Shown here: positions 1 to 7,310 of the stretch, piece after piece
Position numbering within the stretch: position 1 is the first letter of the stretch
Layout of the letters: each line of letters starts with the position of its first letter
NCBI GenBank assembly: GCA_947463975.1
Contig: CANHUW010000038.1
Span: 1-11,471 of the forward strand
Source: Bacteroidota bacterium
Lineage (GTDB): Bacteria; Bacteroidota; Bacteroidia; Chitinophagales; Chitinophagaceae
Direction: 5' to 3'
Length of the DNA: 11,471 nucleotides
The notes under the pieces: model-generated
Database searches by the model: none
Told to the model about the DNA's origin: nothing
The model's input: the letters and a program-made list of their open reading frames with translations, nothing else
Program-made: the position numbers and the translations under genes

Positions 1-95
1 GCTTCTGAAATACCAAACTGAAATGTGATGGCTTCAAAAGGCGTTCTATCTACCCAAGCCATCTCTATGATTCTATCAATATCTATTCTTTCCAT
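1..95 (-). CDS. DUF2805 (TIGR03643) family protein, N-terminal part only
   Basis: The complement of this stretch reads from an ATG at 95-93 for 31 full codons before the window edge cuts it off. The peptide begins MERIDIDRIIEMAWVDRTPF and continues with EAITFQFGISE. The pattern of a DRIIEMAW segment followed by DRTPFEAI and QFG(I/L)SE is typical of the small DUF2805/TIGR03643 proteins, which are usually well under 100 residues and of unknown function. The start codon overlaps the end of the upstream SOUL-family gene by 13 bases in another frame, so the two are probably translationally coupled and on one transcript. The C-terminal half lies outside the window, so integrity cannot be judged. 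The segment resembles a helix-turn-helix-like fragment, but I do not claim DNA binding. Confidence 0.8.
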   Translation of the reverse strand, partial: MERIDIDRIIEMAWVDRTPFEAITFQFGISE

Positions 96-676
96 TCAAT
101 AGGGATAATAACTTCGTTGGTTCTACCAATAAATTGAAATGGTGCATTGTATCCTAAAAAATTATATCCACCCTTCTCTTTGATTTTTCGCTCTTTTAAT
201 AAAGCTGATAATTGCTCGTAGTGTTCCTTAATTTTCTCATCAGAAGCATAACCACCAAAACTAATTACTGCTACATACTCTGGTGTTGATTGCTTGATCT
301 CAATTTGAGGATCATTGGGTGTGGGCAATGATTTATCGTTATACTTTTTAGGCATCACAAAACTCATACTGGAACCTTTTTCAGTAATACTCATTCTTAC
401 TGGAGCCGTCATAGAAATACTTTCTTTTTGTTGATTGCCTCCAAATATGTACTTGGCCAACTTATTGAATCCCGAACTAGCCACTGATTTATAATTGGTT
501 CCTTTGGAATACACCGTGGCCAAGGTTGCCGCAGGATAATACCTGATTTCAAAACCCGCTTCCTTTTTAACCAAACGATACGCTTGTTTCTCTGTCTTTA
601 ATGAACCGATGGTTTTAAAAGACTGGAATACAATGTAAATTCCAGCTAAAATAAGGGGTATGTATAGCGCTTTCAT
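83..676 (-). CDS. SOUL/heme-binding-protein family, membrane-anchored
   Basis: A 197-residue protein with one hydrophobic N-terminal segment (about residues 3-19) and no lipobox cysteine, so it is probably anchored in the inner membrane with its domain outside the cytoplasm. The rest matches the SOUL/HBP fold: FEIRYYP at 42-48, FGGN at 78-81, the family hallmark MTAPV at 89-93, MPKKY at 108-112, and a C-terminal YNAPF (176-180) followed by RTNEV (185-189). Family members bind heme or other tetrapyrroles in animals and plants; bacterial roles are largely unknown, so heme binding here is inference. The ATG at 676-674 gives a sensible hydrophobic N-terminus. It is transcribed away from the SRAP gene and overlaps the DUF2805 gene at its 3' end. 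Confidence 0.88.
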   Translation of the reverse strand: MKALYIPLILAGIYIVFQSFKTIGSLKTEKQAYRLVKKEAGFEIRYYPAATLATVYSKGTNYKSVASSGFNKLAKYIFGGNQQKESISMTAPVRMSITEKGSSMSFVMPKKYNDKSLPTPNDPQIEIKQSTPEYVAVISFGGYASDEKIKEHYEQLSALLKERKIKEKGGYNFLGYNAPFQFIGRTNEVIIPIEWKE

Positions 677-702
677 ATATTATATAACAAATCGCCCACC
701 CA

Positions 703-738
703 ATGGTTCATCCCAAATTATACTTAATTTTGAACCAT
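703..738. repeat. Nested inverted repeat overlapping the SRAP start codon
   Basis: The outer arms ATGGTTCA (703-710) and TGAACCAT (731-738) are perfect 8-base complements. Inside them, AAATTA (715-720) and TAATTT (725-730) form a second perfect 6-base pair around a TACT loop; only TCCC (711-714) is unpaired on one side. The right arm includes the first two bases of the SRAP ATG and overlaps a -7-like box. It lies in the 60-base divergent region shared with the SOUL gene, so it is placed to act as an operator or mRNA hairpin. The function is inferred; the dyad is directly visible. Confidence 0.6.
725..732 (+). promoter_or_regulatory. Possible Bacteroidota -7 box for the SRAP gene
   Basis: TAATTTTG fits the Bacteroidota -7 consensus TAnnTTTG exactly and ends only 4 bases before the SRAP ATG. 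No convincing TTG-type -33 element is visible about 20 bases upstream. If used, transcription would begin at or very near the ATG, giving a leaderless mRNA. The same 8-mer occurs elsewhere in the window by chance, so confidence is low. Confidence 0.35.
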
Positions 739-1456
739 GTGCTATGTCATTGGCGTTAAAGTACCTAAGAAGCAAACCATCAAACTGGGTGACACTCCAT
801 TAGAATTGGACCCTATTGATATTCCCGTTCAATCTGGTTTCTCCTATAACCAATGGCCAGTGATCTACAAAGAAGATAATGCCCTAAGGCCAGGACTGAT
901 GCACTGGGAATTGATACCCAATTGGACACGCAATCAAAAAGAACTGATTGAATCAAGAAAGAAATACACTACCCTTAATATCAAATCAGAAGGCATTTTT
1001 ACCAATAAAGTGGCACAAGCAGTGGTGCATACCAATAGATGTTTGGTACTCGCTTCTCATTTTTTTGAATGGCAGGAAGTTGAAAAGCAAAAATATCCTC
1101 ACTGCATTCAAATAGAAAATACACCATTATTTTATATTGCAGGTGTATGGAACACTTGGACCGATTATAGTTCGGGAGAAACTAAAAATAGTTTTGGTAT
1201 CATTACCACCGAAGCCAATAGCTTGATGAGTAAGATTCACAATGTAAAAAAAAGAATGCCCACTATTTTAGACGATGAAAGAGCCAATACTTGGATCAAT
1301 GAACATTTAACTGAAAAACAAATTCAAGAAATTGCGACTTATCAATATCCTGCAGAGAAAATGAAAGCCCATACAGTAGCCAAAAATTTCCAACAAGCGG
1401 ACCATCCAACGGAACAGGTGAACTATACCATCTTCACTCCGCAGACTTTATTTTAA
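737..1456 (+). CDS. SRAP-domain protein (YedK/HMCES family), abasic-site DNA-protein crosslinker
   Basis: A 239-residue SOS-response-associated peptidase (SRAP) protein. The family senses abasic sites in single-stranded DNA and forms a thiazolidine crosslink through cysteine 2, which is exposed after removal of the initiator Met. Here Cys2 is present, which fixes the ATG at 737 as the start. The other active-site residues align with the E. coli YedK set: N81 in an NIKSE motif (usually NARSE), E111 in FFEW, and H168 in IHN. WELIPNW (57-63), RCLVLASHFFEW (101-112) and IITTEAN (155-161) are further family signatures. The usual HNRMP is expanded to IHNVKKRMP. Full length and intact. It is the only complete plus-strand gene in the window, divergent from the SOUL gene and convergent with the beta-CASP gene. 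Confidence 0.93.
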   Translation: MCYVIGVKVPKKQTIKLGDTPLELDPIDIPVQSGFSYNQWPVIYKEDNALRPGLMHWELIPNWTRNQKELIESRKKYTTLNIKSEGIFTNKVAQAVVHTNRCLVLASHFFEWQEVEKQKYPHCIQIENTPLFYIAGVWNTWTDYSSGETKNSFGIITTEANSLMSKIHNVKKRMPTILDDERANTWINEHLTEKQIQEIATYQYPAEKMKAHTVAKNFQQADHPTEQVNYTIFTPQTLF

Positions 1457-1485
1457 ATAAACCTCCATAAAGAACATAGCGAACT

Positions 1486-2889
1486 TTATTGCATGATAAA
1501 TTCCTCATGCATTTGAGGCACAATCACTTCTTTAAAACCTTTTTTCATTAATCTTTCTGCAAATTTATCCTGCACTTCCGCTTCCCCATGTACCACATAA
1601 ATTTGTTTCACTAAATGTGGCACCTGACAAGCCAAGAATTGCATCAAATCTTCATAGTCTCCATGTGCACTCATACTTCTAATAGATGCAACATGACATT
1701 TCACTTCATAGAACTCACTATAAATTTTCACTTCCTTCTGACCATTCATTAATCTGCCTCCTAATGAATGGGGCTCACAATAACCTACTATTAATACCGT
1801 GTTTTTAGGATTGCTGATATTATTTTTGATATGATGCTTCACCCTACCGGCGTCTGCCATACCTGATGCAGAGATAATTACTTTAGGATGTAAATCTTCG
1901 TTCAAGGCCTTACTCTCTTCTACTGATTTAATATATCTCAAACCTTCGAAATCAAATGGATCTTCGTCAATTTCTAATAATTTTTGAATTTTCTTATTAA
2001 AATATTTTGGATAAGATTTTAATACTTCGGTTGCTTCGATACTCAAAGGACTATCTACATAAATAGGAATGTGTGGCAGTCGCTTTTCAATAGACAACTG
2101 ATTTAGTTCGTATAAAATTTCTTGCGTCCTTCCTACACTAAATGCTGGAATAATTAAATTGCCTTTTCTCCCTACGCAGGTTTCTTCGATATGTTTTAGT
2201 AAATCGTCTGGAGTGGTGTGAATTAAATCGTGCAACTTGTCACCATAAGTACTTTCAATAATAATAAAATCTGCAGCAGGAAATTCAGCAGGTGATCTTA
2301 AAATCATATCTCTGTATCTTCCAATGTCCCCACTAAAAGTCAAGGTTTTTACTTCTTCTTTTTCTTTGATCTTCAAACTCACTGCAGCACTTCCAATAAT
2401 ATGTCCGGCATCGGTGTATAATAATTCAACGCTAGGTGTAATCTGTGTGGGCTTGTTGTATTCAATAGGCACTAACATAGGAATAGCCAGATTCACATCG
2501 TCCATATCATATAAAGGATCAATTGGTGGCAAGCCTTGCTTGGCTCTACGCTTATTACCGTACTTAGCATCGTCTCTTTGAATCATCGCTGAGTCTTCTA
2601 GCAATACTTCTGTCAATGCCTTGGTGGCTGGCGTGCAATAGATATTTCCTCTAAAACCATCTTTCACAAGTTTTGGAATTAATCCAGAATGATCTATATG
2701 TGCATGAGAAAGAATTACATAATTCACAGATTTTGGATCAAAACCAAAATCGGCATTCAATCCATCAGTATCTCTTCCCATTCCTTGAAACAAACCGCAG
2801 TCTAATAAGAAGGTCTCTCCGTTATCTAATGTTACCAAATGTTTAGAGCCAGTAACGGTTCTAGCAGCTCCATGAAAACTTATTTTCAT
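1486..2889 (-). CDS. Beta-CASP metallo-beta-lactamase ribonuclease (CPSF73-like)
   Basis: A 467-residue cytoplasmic metallo-hydrolase of the CPSF73-like bacterial group (COG1236), whose characterised members such as Thermus TTHA0252 are zinc-dependent RNases. The metallo-beta-lactamase motifs are complete: HAHIDH at 62-67 (H62, H64, D66, H67), H163 in AGHIIGS and D188 in SGDIG. The beta-CASP motifs follow: E212 in IESTYGD (A), H409 in SAHGD (B) and H434 in VVHGE (C). The RNA-metabolising domain signatures PAFSVGRTQE (248-257) and SASGMADAGR (340-349) are also present. All predicted metal ligands are intact, so it should be active. The RNA substrate cannot be told from sequence. It is the last gene of a probable operon, 27 bases below the MlaE-type gene, and ends tail to tail with the SRAP gene. 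Confidence 0.92.
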   Translation of the reverse strand: MKISFHGAARTVTGSKHLVTLDNGETFLLDCGLFQGMGRDTDGLNADFGFDPKSVNYVILSHAHIDHSGLIPKLVKDGFRGNIYCTPATKALTEVLLEDSAMIQRDDAKYGNKRRAKQGLPPIDPLYDMDDVNLAIPMLVPIEYNKPTQITPSVELLYTDAGHIIGSAAVSLKIKEKEEVKTLTFSGDIGRYRDMILRSPAEFPAADFIIIESTYGDKLHDLIHTTPDDLLKHIEETCVGRKGNLIIPAFSVGRTQEILYELNQLSIEKRLPHIPIYVDSPLSIEATEVLKSYPKYFNKKIQKLLEIDEDPFDFEGLRYIKSVEESKALNEDLHPKVIISASGMADAGRVKHHIKNNISNPKNTVLIVGYCEPHSLGGRLMNGQKEVKIYSEFYEVKCHVASIRSMSAHGDYEDLMQFLACQVPHLVKQIYVVHGEAEVQDKFAERLMKKGFKEVIVPQMHEEFIMQ

Positions 2890-2916
2890 ACAAAAAAATT
2901 ATAGCACTAAGATAAC

Positions 2917-3654
2917 TTATATTGCAATGGAAGCCACTAAATAATCAGCAATTAAAATAATAATACAACTTACTACCACAGATAAGGTGCCGGCCTTACC
3001 AATTTCTAAAGCACCTCCCTTAACATAGTATCCAAAATAAGAAGGCACTGTACTAATAATAAATGCGAAGATGAAAGATTTATAAAATGCAATATTGATA
3101 TAATTATAATCCAAACTTTTTCGAATACCATCTATGAACACTTCATTAGGAACTGAATTACTCCAACCTCCTACTAAATAACCACCCCAAATACCAATGA
3201 CCGCTGAAATCCCCACCAATAAAGGAACCATTGTAAATGCACCTAATATTTTTGGCAAGATTAAATAGGATTTGGTATTGATACCCATAATTTCTAATGC
3301 ATCAATTTGCTCAGTTATGCGCATATTGCCTAATTCACTGGCAATTTTACTACCAACCACACCTGCTAATACAATGCTTAAAAAAGTAGGCGCAAACTCT
3401 AAGATCATCCCATCACGTACAATGATGCCAATAGTTGATAAAGGCACCATGGGATTCACCAATTGAGCTGCAGTTTGCACCGTCATTACGGCACCTAAAA
3501 AAAAAGAAATGATCACTACAATGGGCAAAGATCCAATGCCAATATCTACGCATTGTTTGATGTACTCTTTCCAAAACATGTTTCCATTGTCTGTTTTAGA
3601 GAACATGCCCTTTAACATTAAAAGGTATTTACCAAAATGCGTTAGAAAATCCAT
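2917..3654 (-). CDS. mlaE: MlaE-family ABC transporter permease (phospholipid transport)
   Basis: A 245-residue integral membrane protein of the MlaE/YrbE permease family. In MCE/Mla systems this subunit pairs with an MlaF-type ATPase and an MlaD-type MCE protein to move phospholipids between the inner and outer membranes. The family signature runs through GVVGSKIASELGNMRITEQI (98-117) and IDALEIMGI (117-125), a cytoplasmic segment next to the ATPase interface. Hydrophobic segments lie near 43-62, 84-104, 135-163, 190-210 and 222-243. The length is close to E. coli MlaE (about 260). It begins 20 bases after the malic enzyme gene and is followed by the beta-CASP gene rather than by an ATPase or MCE gene, so its partners must be elsewhere. 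The symbol is by family; orthology to E. coli MlaE is not proven. Confidence 0.9.
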   Translation of the reverse strand: MDFLTHFGKYLLMLKGMFSKTDNGNMFWKEYIKQCVDIGIGSLPIVVIISFFLGAVMTVQTAAQLVNPMVPLSTIGIIVRDGMILEFAPTFLSIVLAGVVGSKIASELGNMRITEQIDALEIMGINTKSYLILPKILGAFTMVPLLVGISAVIGIWGGYLVGGWSNSVPNEVFIDGIRKSLDYNYINIAFYKSFIFAFIISTVPSYFGYYVKGGALEIGKAGTLSVVVSCIIILIADYLVASIAI

Positions 3655-3674
3655 ACTATAAAGTTAACACTTTT

Positions 3675-6026
3675 CTACTTCTTACGCTTCTTCATTCGCT
3701 TCCACCAGCTAGTTCTTTGCACTTCTGCTTCGGTATCTATTCTGGTTTTTAATTGCGCATCTACCACTGCCACTGTGGCCATATTGATAATATTTCTTAC
3801 ACTAGAACCTAGTTGTAATACATTCACTGGCTTCTTCATACCCAATAACACTGGACCAATTACATCAATACCGCCTATTTCTTTTAATAAATGATACGCA
3901 ATATTACCTGCAGTAAGGTTAGGGAAGATTAATACATTCACGTCTGCATCTACTAATTCACTGAATGGATAATTTTCTTTTAAGATATCATTGTTGAAAG
4001 CCAACATGCCTTGCATTTCTCCATCCACTATTAAAGAAGGATTTCTTTGTTTCACAATTCTAGTAGCATCAGCTACTAATCTTGCTTCAGGAGTATCTGA
4101 ACTACCAAAGTTGGAATAGCTTAACATAGCTACTCTTGGTTCCATATTGAAATTTCTTACTTCCTTCGCTACTAATAAAGTAATATCCGCTAATTCTTCT
4201 GCAGTAGGACTTACATTCACTGTAGTATCTGCTAGGAACAATGGACCTTTCTTAGTTAATAAAATATACATGCCTGCAATCTTTTTCACGCCCTCGTCTA
4301 CTCCAATAATTTGCAAAGCAGGCTTAATCCCATCTGCGTAATTTCTGGTTAATCCAGATAACATAGAATCAGCTTCGCCTGTTTCTACCATCATGGCACC
4401 AAAATAATTTTGTGTACGCATTAATTTTAAGCTCTCATATTTATTGATACCCTTACGTTGTCTTTTTTGAAACAATAAAGAACCAAAGAATTCACGCTTG
4501 GTTTCCATCTCGTCACTTCTTACGTCAATAATCGGCAAGTCGGTGATATCAATATTATTTTTCTCTGCTATATTTCTAATCCTGGTTTCATTACCCAATA
4601 AAATTGGATAAGCAATGCCATCATCATATACGATACTCGCCGCTTTTAATATTTTGGTATTTTCTGCATCGGCAAATACTACACGCTTTGGATCTCTTCT
4701 TGCTTTATTACTAATTAAACGCATCATTTGGTTATCTAACCCTAAACGCTTGTTCAATTGTAATACATAAGCATCCCAATTAGGTATTTGAATCTGCGCT
4801 ACTCCGCTTTCTACTGCCGCTTTTGCTACTGCTGGAGCTACAGTGCTTAATAATCTTGGATCCAATGGTTTTGGGATAATATATTCTGGACCAAAAGCTA
4901 AATTGCTTTGATTGTAAGCCATGTTCACTAAATCAGGTACCGCTGTTTTTGCTAATTCTGCTAATGCTTTTACCGCCGCTAATTTCATTGCTTCATTAAT
5001 GGCAGATGCTCTTACATCTAATGCCCCTCTAAAAATATATGGGAAACCTAATACATTGTTTACTTGGTTAGGAAAATCTGTTCTGCCAGTTGCCATGATA
5101 ATATCCTTTCTTACACTTGTCGCATCTTCATAACTAATTTCTGGATCTGGATTCGCTAATGCAAATACAATTGGATGCTTTGGCATAGAAGCAATCATTT
5201 CTTTGCTTACCACATTACCTACGCTTAATCCTAAAAACACATCTGCCGATTTCATCGCTTGCTCTAATGTCATATTAGATTGCTTAATCGCAAATGGTTT
5301 CCTATCTTCTCCTAAATCTGTTCTTTCGGTATGCAATACACCATCCTTATCAAACAAAATAAAATTCTCATAACGAGCACCCAATGCTACATACAACTTA
5401 ATACAAGCCATTGCAGCAGCGCCTGCCCCATTCACAACAAATTTTGTTTTCTCAATTTTTTTCTTTTGCAATTCCAATGCATTCAACAAAGCAGCACTGC
5501 TAATAATGGCAGTACCATGTTGATCATCATGCATTACTGGAATATGCATCTCTTCTCTCAAACGCTTCTCTATATAAAAACATTCTGGCGCTTTGATATC
5601 TTCTAAATTAATACCACCAAAAGTGGGGCCTAAAGATTTAACAATCTCAACAAATTTATCTGGATCAGTTTCATTAATCTCTATATCGAATACATCAATG
5701 TCTGCAAATATTTTAAACAAGACCGCCTTTCCTTCCATCACAGGCTTACTTGCTTCAGCACCAATATTTCCTAAACCCAATACAGCTGTTCCATTGGTAA
5801 TCACCCCTACTAAGTTTCCTTTTGCAGTATATTTATATACATCTGCTGGATTATTTTTAATTTCTGTACATGGAATAGCCACACCTGGGCTATAAGCCAA
5901 TGAAAGATCTTTTTGGGTTTTTGCTTCTTTGGTTGGAATTACTTCAATCTTACCTGGTCTGCCACTTGCATGGTATTCCAAAGCTTGCTCTCTTCTTAAA
6001 TTATCTTTGACGGTTTTATCTGACAT
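3675..6026 (-). CDS. maeB: NADP-type malic enzyme fused to a phosphotransacetylase-like domain
   Basis: A 783-residue multidomain malic enzyme that oxidatively decarboxylates malate to pyruvate with NAD(P) reduction, linking the TCA cycle to pyruvate and NADPH supply. The N-terminal malic domain shows YSPGVA (catalytic Tyr45), EGKAVLFKIFADIDVFDIEI (98-117, catalytic Lys100), NLEDI (140-144) and HDDQHGTA (166-173) with metal-binding acidic residues. The dinucleotide-binding region includes VNGAGAAAMA (198-207) and LANPDPEI (290-297). From about residue 435 comes a phosphotransacetylase-like domain, with TGEADSMLSGLTRNY (549-563) and a C-terminal VLQLGSSVRNI (736-746). In E. coli MaeB this domain is regulatory and binds acetyl-CoA; that role here is inferred. 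It is slightly longer than E. coli MaeB (759), ending in a strongly basic tail. NADP preference is by family. Confidence 0.94.
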   Translation of the reverse strand: MSDKTVKDNLRREQALEYHASGRPGKIEVIPTKEAKTQKDLSLAYSPGVAIPCTEIKNNPADVYKYTAKGNLVGVITNGTAVLGLGNIGAEASKPVMEGKAVLFKIFADIDVFDIEINETDPDKFVEIVKSLGPTFGGINLEDIKAPECFYIEKRLREEMHIPVMHDDQHGTAIISSAALLNALELQKKKIEKTKFVVNGAGAAAMACIKLYVALGARYENFILFDKDGVLHTERTDLGEDRKPFAIKQSNMTLEQAMKSADVFLGLSVGNVVSKEMIASMPKHPIVFALANPDPEISYEDATSVRKDIIMATGRTDFPNQVNNVLGFPYIFRGALDVRASAINEAMKLAAVKALAELAKTAVPDLVNMAYNQSNLAFGPEYIIPKPLDPRLLSTVAPAVAKAAVESGVAQIQIPNWDAYVLQLNKRLGLDNQMMRLISNKARRDPKRVVFADAENTKILKAASIVYDDGIAYPILLGNETRIRNIAEKNNIDITDLPIIDVRSDEMETKREFFGSLLFQKRQRKGINKYESLKLMRTQNYFGAMMVETGEADSMLSGLTRNYADGIKPALQIIGVDEGVKKIAGMYILLTKKGPLFLADTTVNVSPTAEELADITLLVAKEVRNFNMEPRVAMLSYSNFGSSDTPEARLVADATRIVKQRNPSLIVDGEMQGMLAFNNDILKENYPFSELVDADVNVLIFPNLTAGNIAYHLLKEIGGIDVIGPVLLGMKKPVNVLQLGSSVRNIINMATVAVVDAQLKTRIDTEAEVQRTSWWKRMKKRKK

Positions 6027-6064
6027 GCAATTAATTTATAACAAATGTTAGTTTATATAGTGTA

Positions 6065-6072
6065 CAAAGCTA
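6065..6072 (-). promoter_or_regulatory. Probable -7 box for the maeB-mlaE-RNase operon
   Basis: On the minus strand this reads TAGCTTTG, an exact match to the Bacteroidota -7 consensus TAnnTTTG. It sits in the 78-base gap between the amidohydrolase stop and the malic enzyme ATG, the largest gap inside the minus-strand run. It would give a leader of roughly 30-35 bases. No good TTG-type -33 element is visible at the usual spacing, so this is supported by position and the -7 match only. Confidence 0.4.
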
Positions 6073-6104
6073 CAAAATTCCTAGAATTGGCTGATTGGGG
6101 GTTT

Positions 6105-7286
6105 TTATGCCTCCAAACTTACTCCTAACCAAGCCATCATGCCTACACCATGGGCTATAGCGCGCTCGTCTATATTAAAATGAGGAGTATGTACATTATG
6201 TATGATGCCTTGTTCTTCGTTGCGAACGCCCAGTCTAAAAAAGCAACCGGGGACCACTTGAGAATAGTATCCAAAATCTTCAGCGCCCATTCTTTTTTCC
6301 GTTTCTTCTACATTTTCGGCACCCATGTATTGATCTGCTAATCTCCAAGCAGCTTCAGTAATTTTTGGTTCGTTGTCAACAGTCGGATATCCTACATCTA
6401 CTTTGAAATCTATTTCCGCACCAGTAGCAATCGCAATACCTTGTGCTTGTTGCACCATTAATTGGTGTGCTTCAAAACGCCACTCCTCATCCATCGCTCT
6501 GAAAGTACCCATTAATTTTACTTCACTTGGAATAACATTGGTAGTGTGTCCACCTTGAATAGAACAGATTGATAACACAGAAGGATTTTGTGGATTTCTA
6601 TTTCTTGAAATAATAGATTGTAAACTGGTAATTAATTGTGCGGCTACTAAAATCGTGTCCACTGTTTGATGTGGTGTAGCTGCATGACCACCTGGACCTT
6701 TGATACTTACATACAATTCATCTGCACTTGCCATCACTCTTCCTTTTCTGAAACTTAATTTTCCGTAAGGCAAACCTGGATGCACATGCAAACCAACAAT
6801 ACCTTGTGGTACAGGATTTTGCAATGCACCATCTCTAATCATATAACTTGCTCCACCTGGATTTTTTTCTTCACCCGGTTGAAACAATAATTTAATAGTG
6901 CCTTCAAACTCTTCTCTTAATGACCATAATATTTTAGCAGCACCTAATAAAATAGTAGTATGTACATCATGACCACATGCGTGCATTACACCATCTTTGG
7001 TAGATTTATAATCAATATTGTTTTCTTCAAGAATGGGCAAAGCGTCCATATCTGCACGAAGTGCAATCACTCTCTTGGTTGGATTTTTTCCTTCAATAAT
7101 TCCAAGTACCCCTGTTGTAGCAATCACTGTAAAAGGAATACCAATGGCTTTTAATTGTGCTTGTACATATTTACAAGTTTCAAACTCTTGATAGCTTAAT
7201 TCTGGATGCGCATGCAAATGTCTTCTGATCTGAATATTTTCAGCTGCAGATTGCGCTGCTAATGATTTGATTTTTTCAAGTAACAT
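6105..7286 (-). CDS. M20D-family amidohydrolase (N-acyl-amino-acid / hippurate hydrolase type)
   Basis: A 393-residue metal-dependent amidohydrolase of peptidase family M20, subfamily D, which includes hippurate hydrolases, N-acetyldiaminopimelate deacetylases and IAA-amino-acid hydrolases. Signatures in order are HLHAHPELSYQE (23-34), ALRADMDALPI (75-85), MHACGHD (101-107), FQPGEE (135-140), LHVHP (166-170), the dimerisation-domain GGHAA (199-203), MGAEDFGYY (333-341) and HTPHFNIDE (366-374). The expected ligands C104, H106, E140, H167 and one of the C-terminal histidines are all present, so it should be active. No signal peptide is seen, so it is probably cytoplasmic. The exact substrate cannot be decided from sequence. 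It follows deoC after 24 bases and is the last gene of the secA-deoC block. Confidence 0.92.
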   Translation of the reverse strand: MLLEKIKSLAAQSAAENIQIRRHLHAHPELSYQEFETCKYVQAQLKAIGIPFTVIATTGVLGIIEGKNPTKRVIALRADMDALPILEENNIDYKSTKDGVMHACGHDVHTTILLGAAKILWSLREEFEGTIKLLFQPGEEKNPGGASYMIRDGALQNPVPQGIVGLHVHPGLPYGKLSFRKGRVMASADELYVSIKGPGGHAATPHQTVDTILVAAQLITSLQSIISRNRNPQNPSVLSICSIQGGHTTNVIPSEVKLMGTFRAMDEEWRFEAHQLMVQQAQGIAIATGAEIDFKVDVGYPTVDNEPKITEAAWRLADQYMGAENVEETEKRMGAEDFGYYSQVVPGCFFRLGVRNEEQGIIHNVHTPHFNIDERAIAHGVGMMAWLGVSLEA

Positions 7287-7310
7287 AATCCAACTAATTA
7301 ATTTTGACCA

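Noticed and set aside
1467..1489. Hairpin ATAAAG / CTTTAT between the convergent SRAP and RNase genes, as a bidirectional terminator
   Set aside because: The stem is only six mostly A-T pairs with an 11-base loop and no U-tract, so it is too weak to call.
2324..2581. Plus-strand open frame of 85 codons opposite the beta-CASP RNase gene
   Set aside because: It lies wholly inside a well-supported gene on the other strand, has no recognisable domain or start signal, and mirrors the codon bias of the real gene. The same applies to the other plus-strand frames opposite mlaE, maeB, the amidohydrolase, deoC and secA.
5331..5606. Plus-strand open frame of 91 codons opposite maeB
   Set aside because: Antisense to conserved malic enzyme motifs, with low-complexity cysteine- and serine-rich composition; a reading-frame shadow.
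6076..6088. AATTC-CTA-GAATT dyad below the amidohydrolase gene, as a terminator
   Set aside because: Five base pairs, a 3-base loop and no following T-run; likely chance in AT-rich DNA.
7299..7306. Plus-strand TAATTTTG, an exact -7 consensus match between deoC and the amidohydrolase gene
   Set aside because: No plus-strand gene follows it. It shows that this motif arises by chance here and lowers the weight of similar matches elsewhere.
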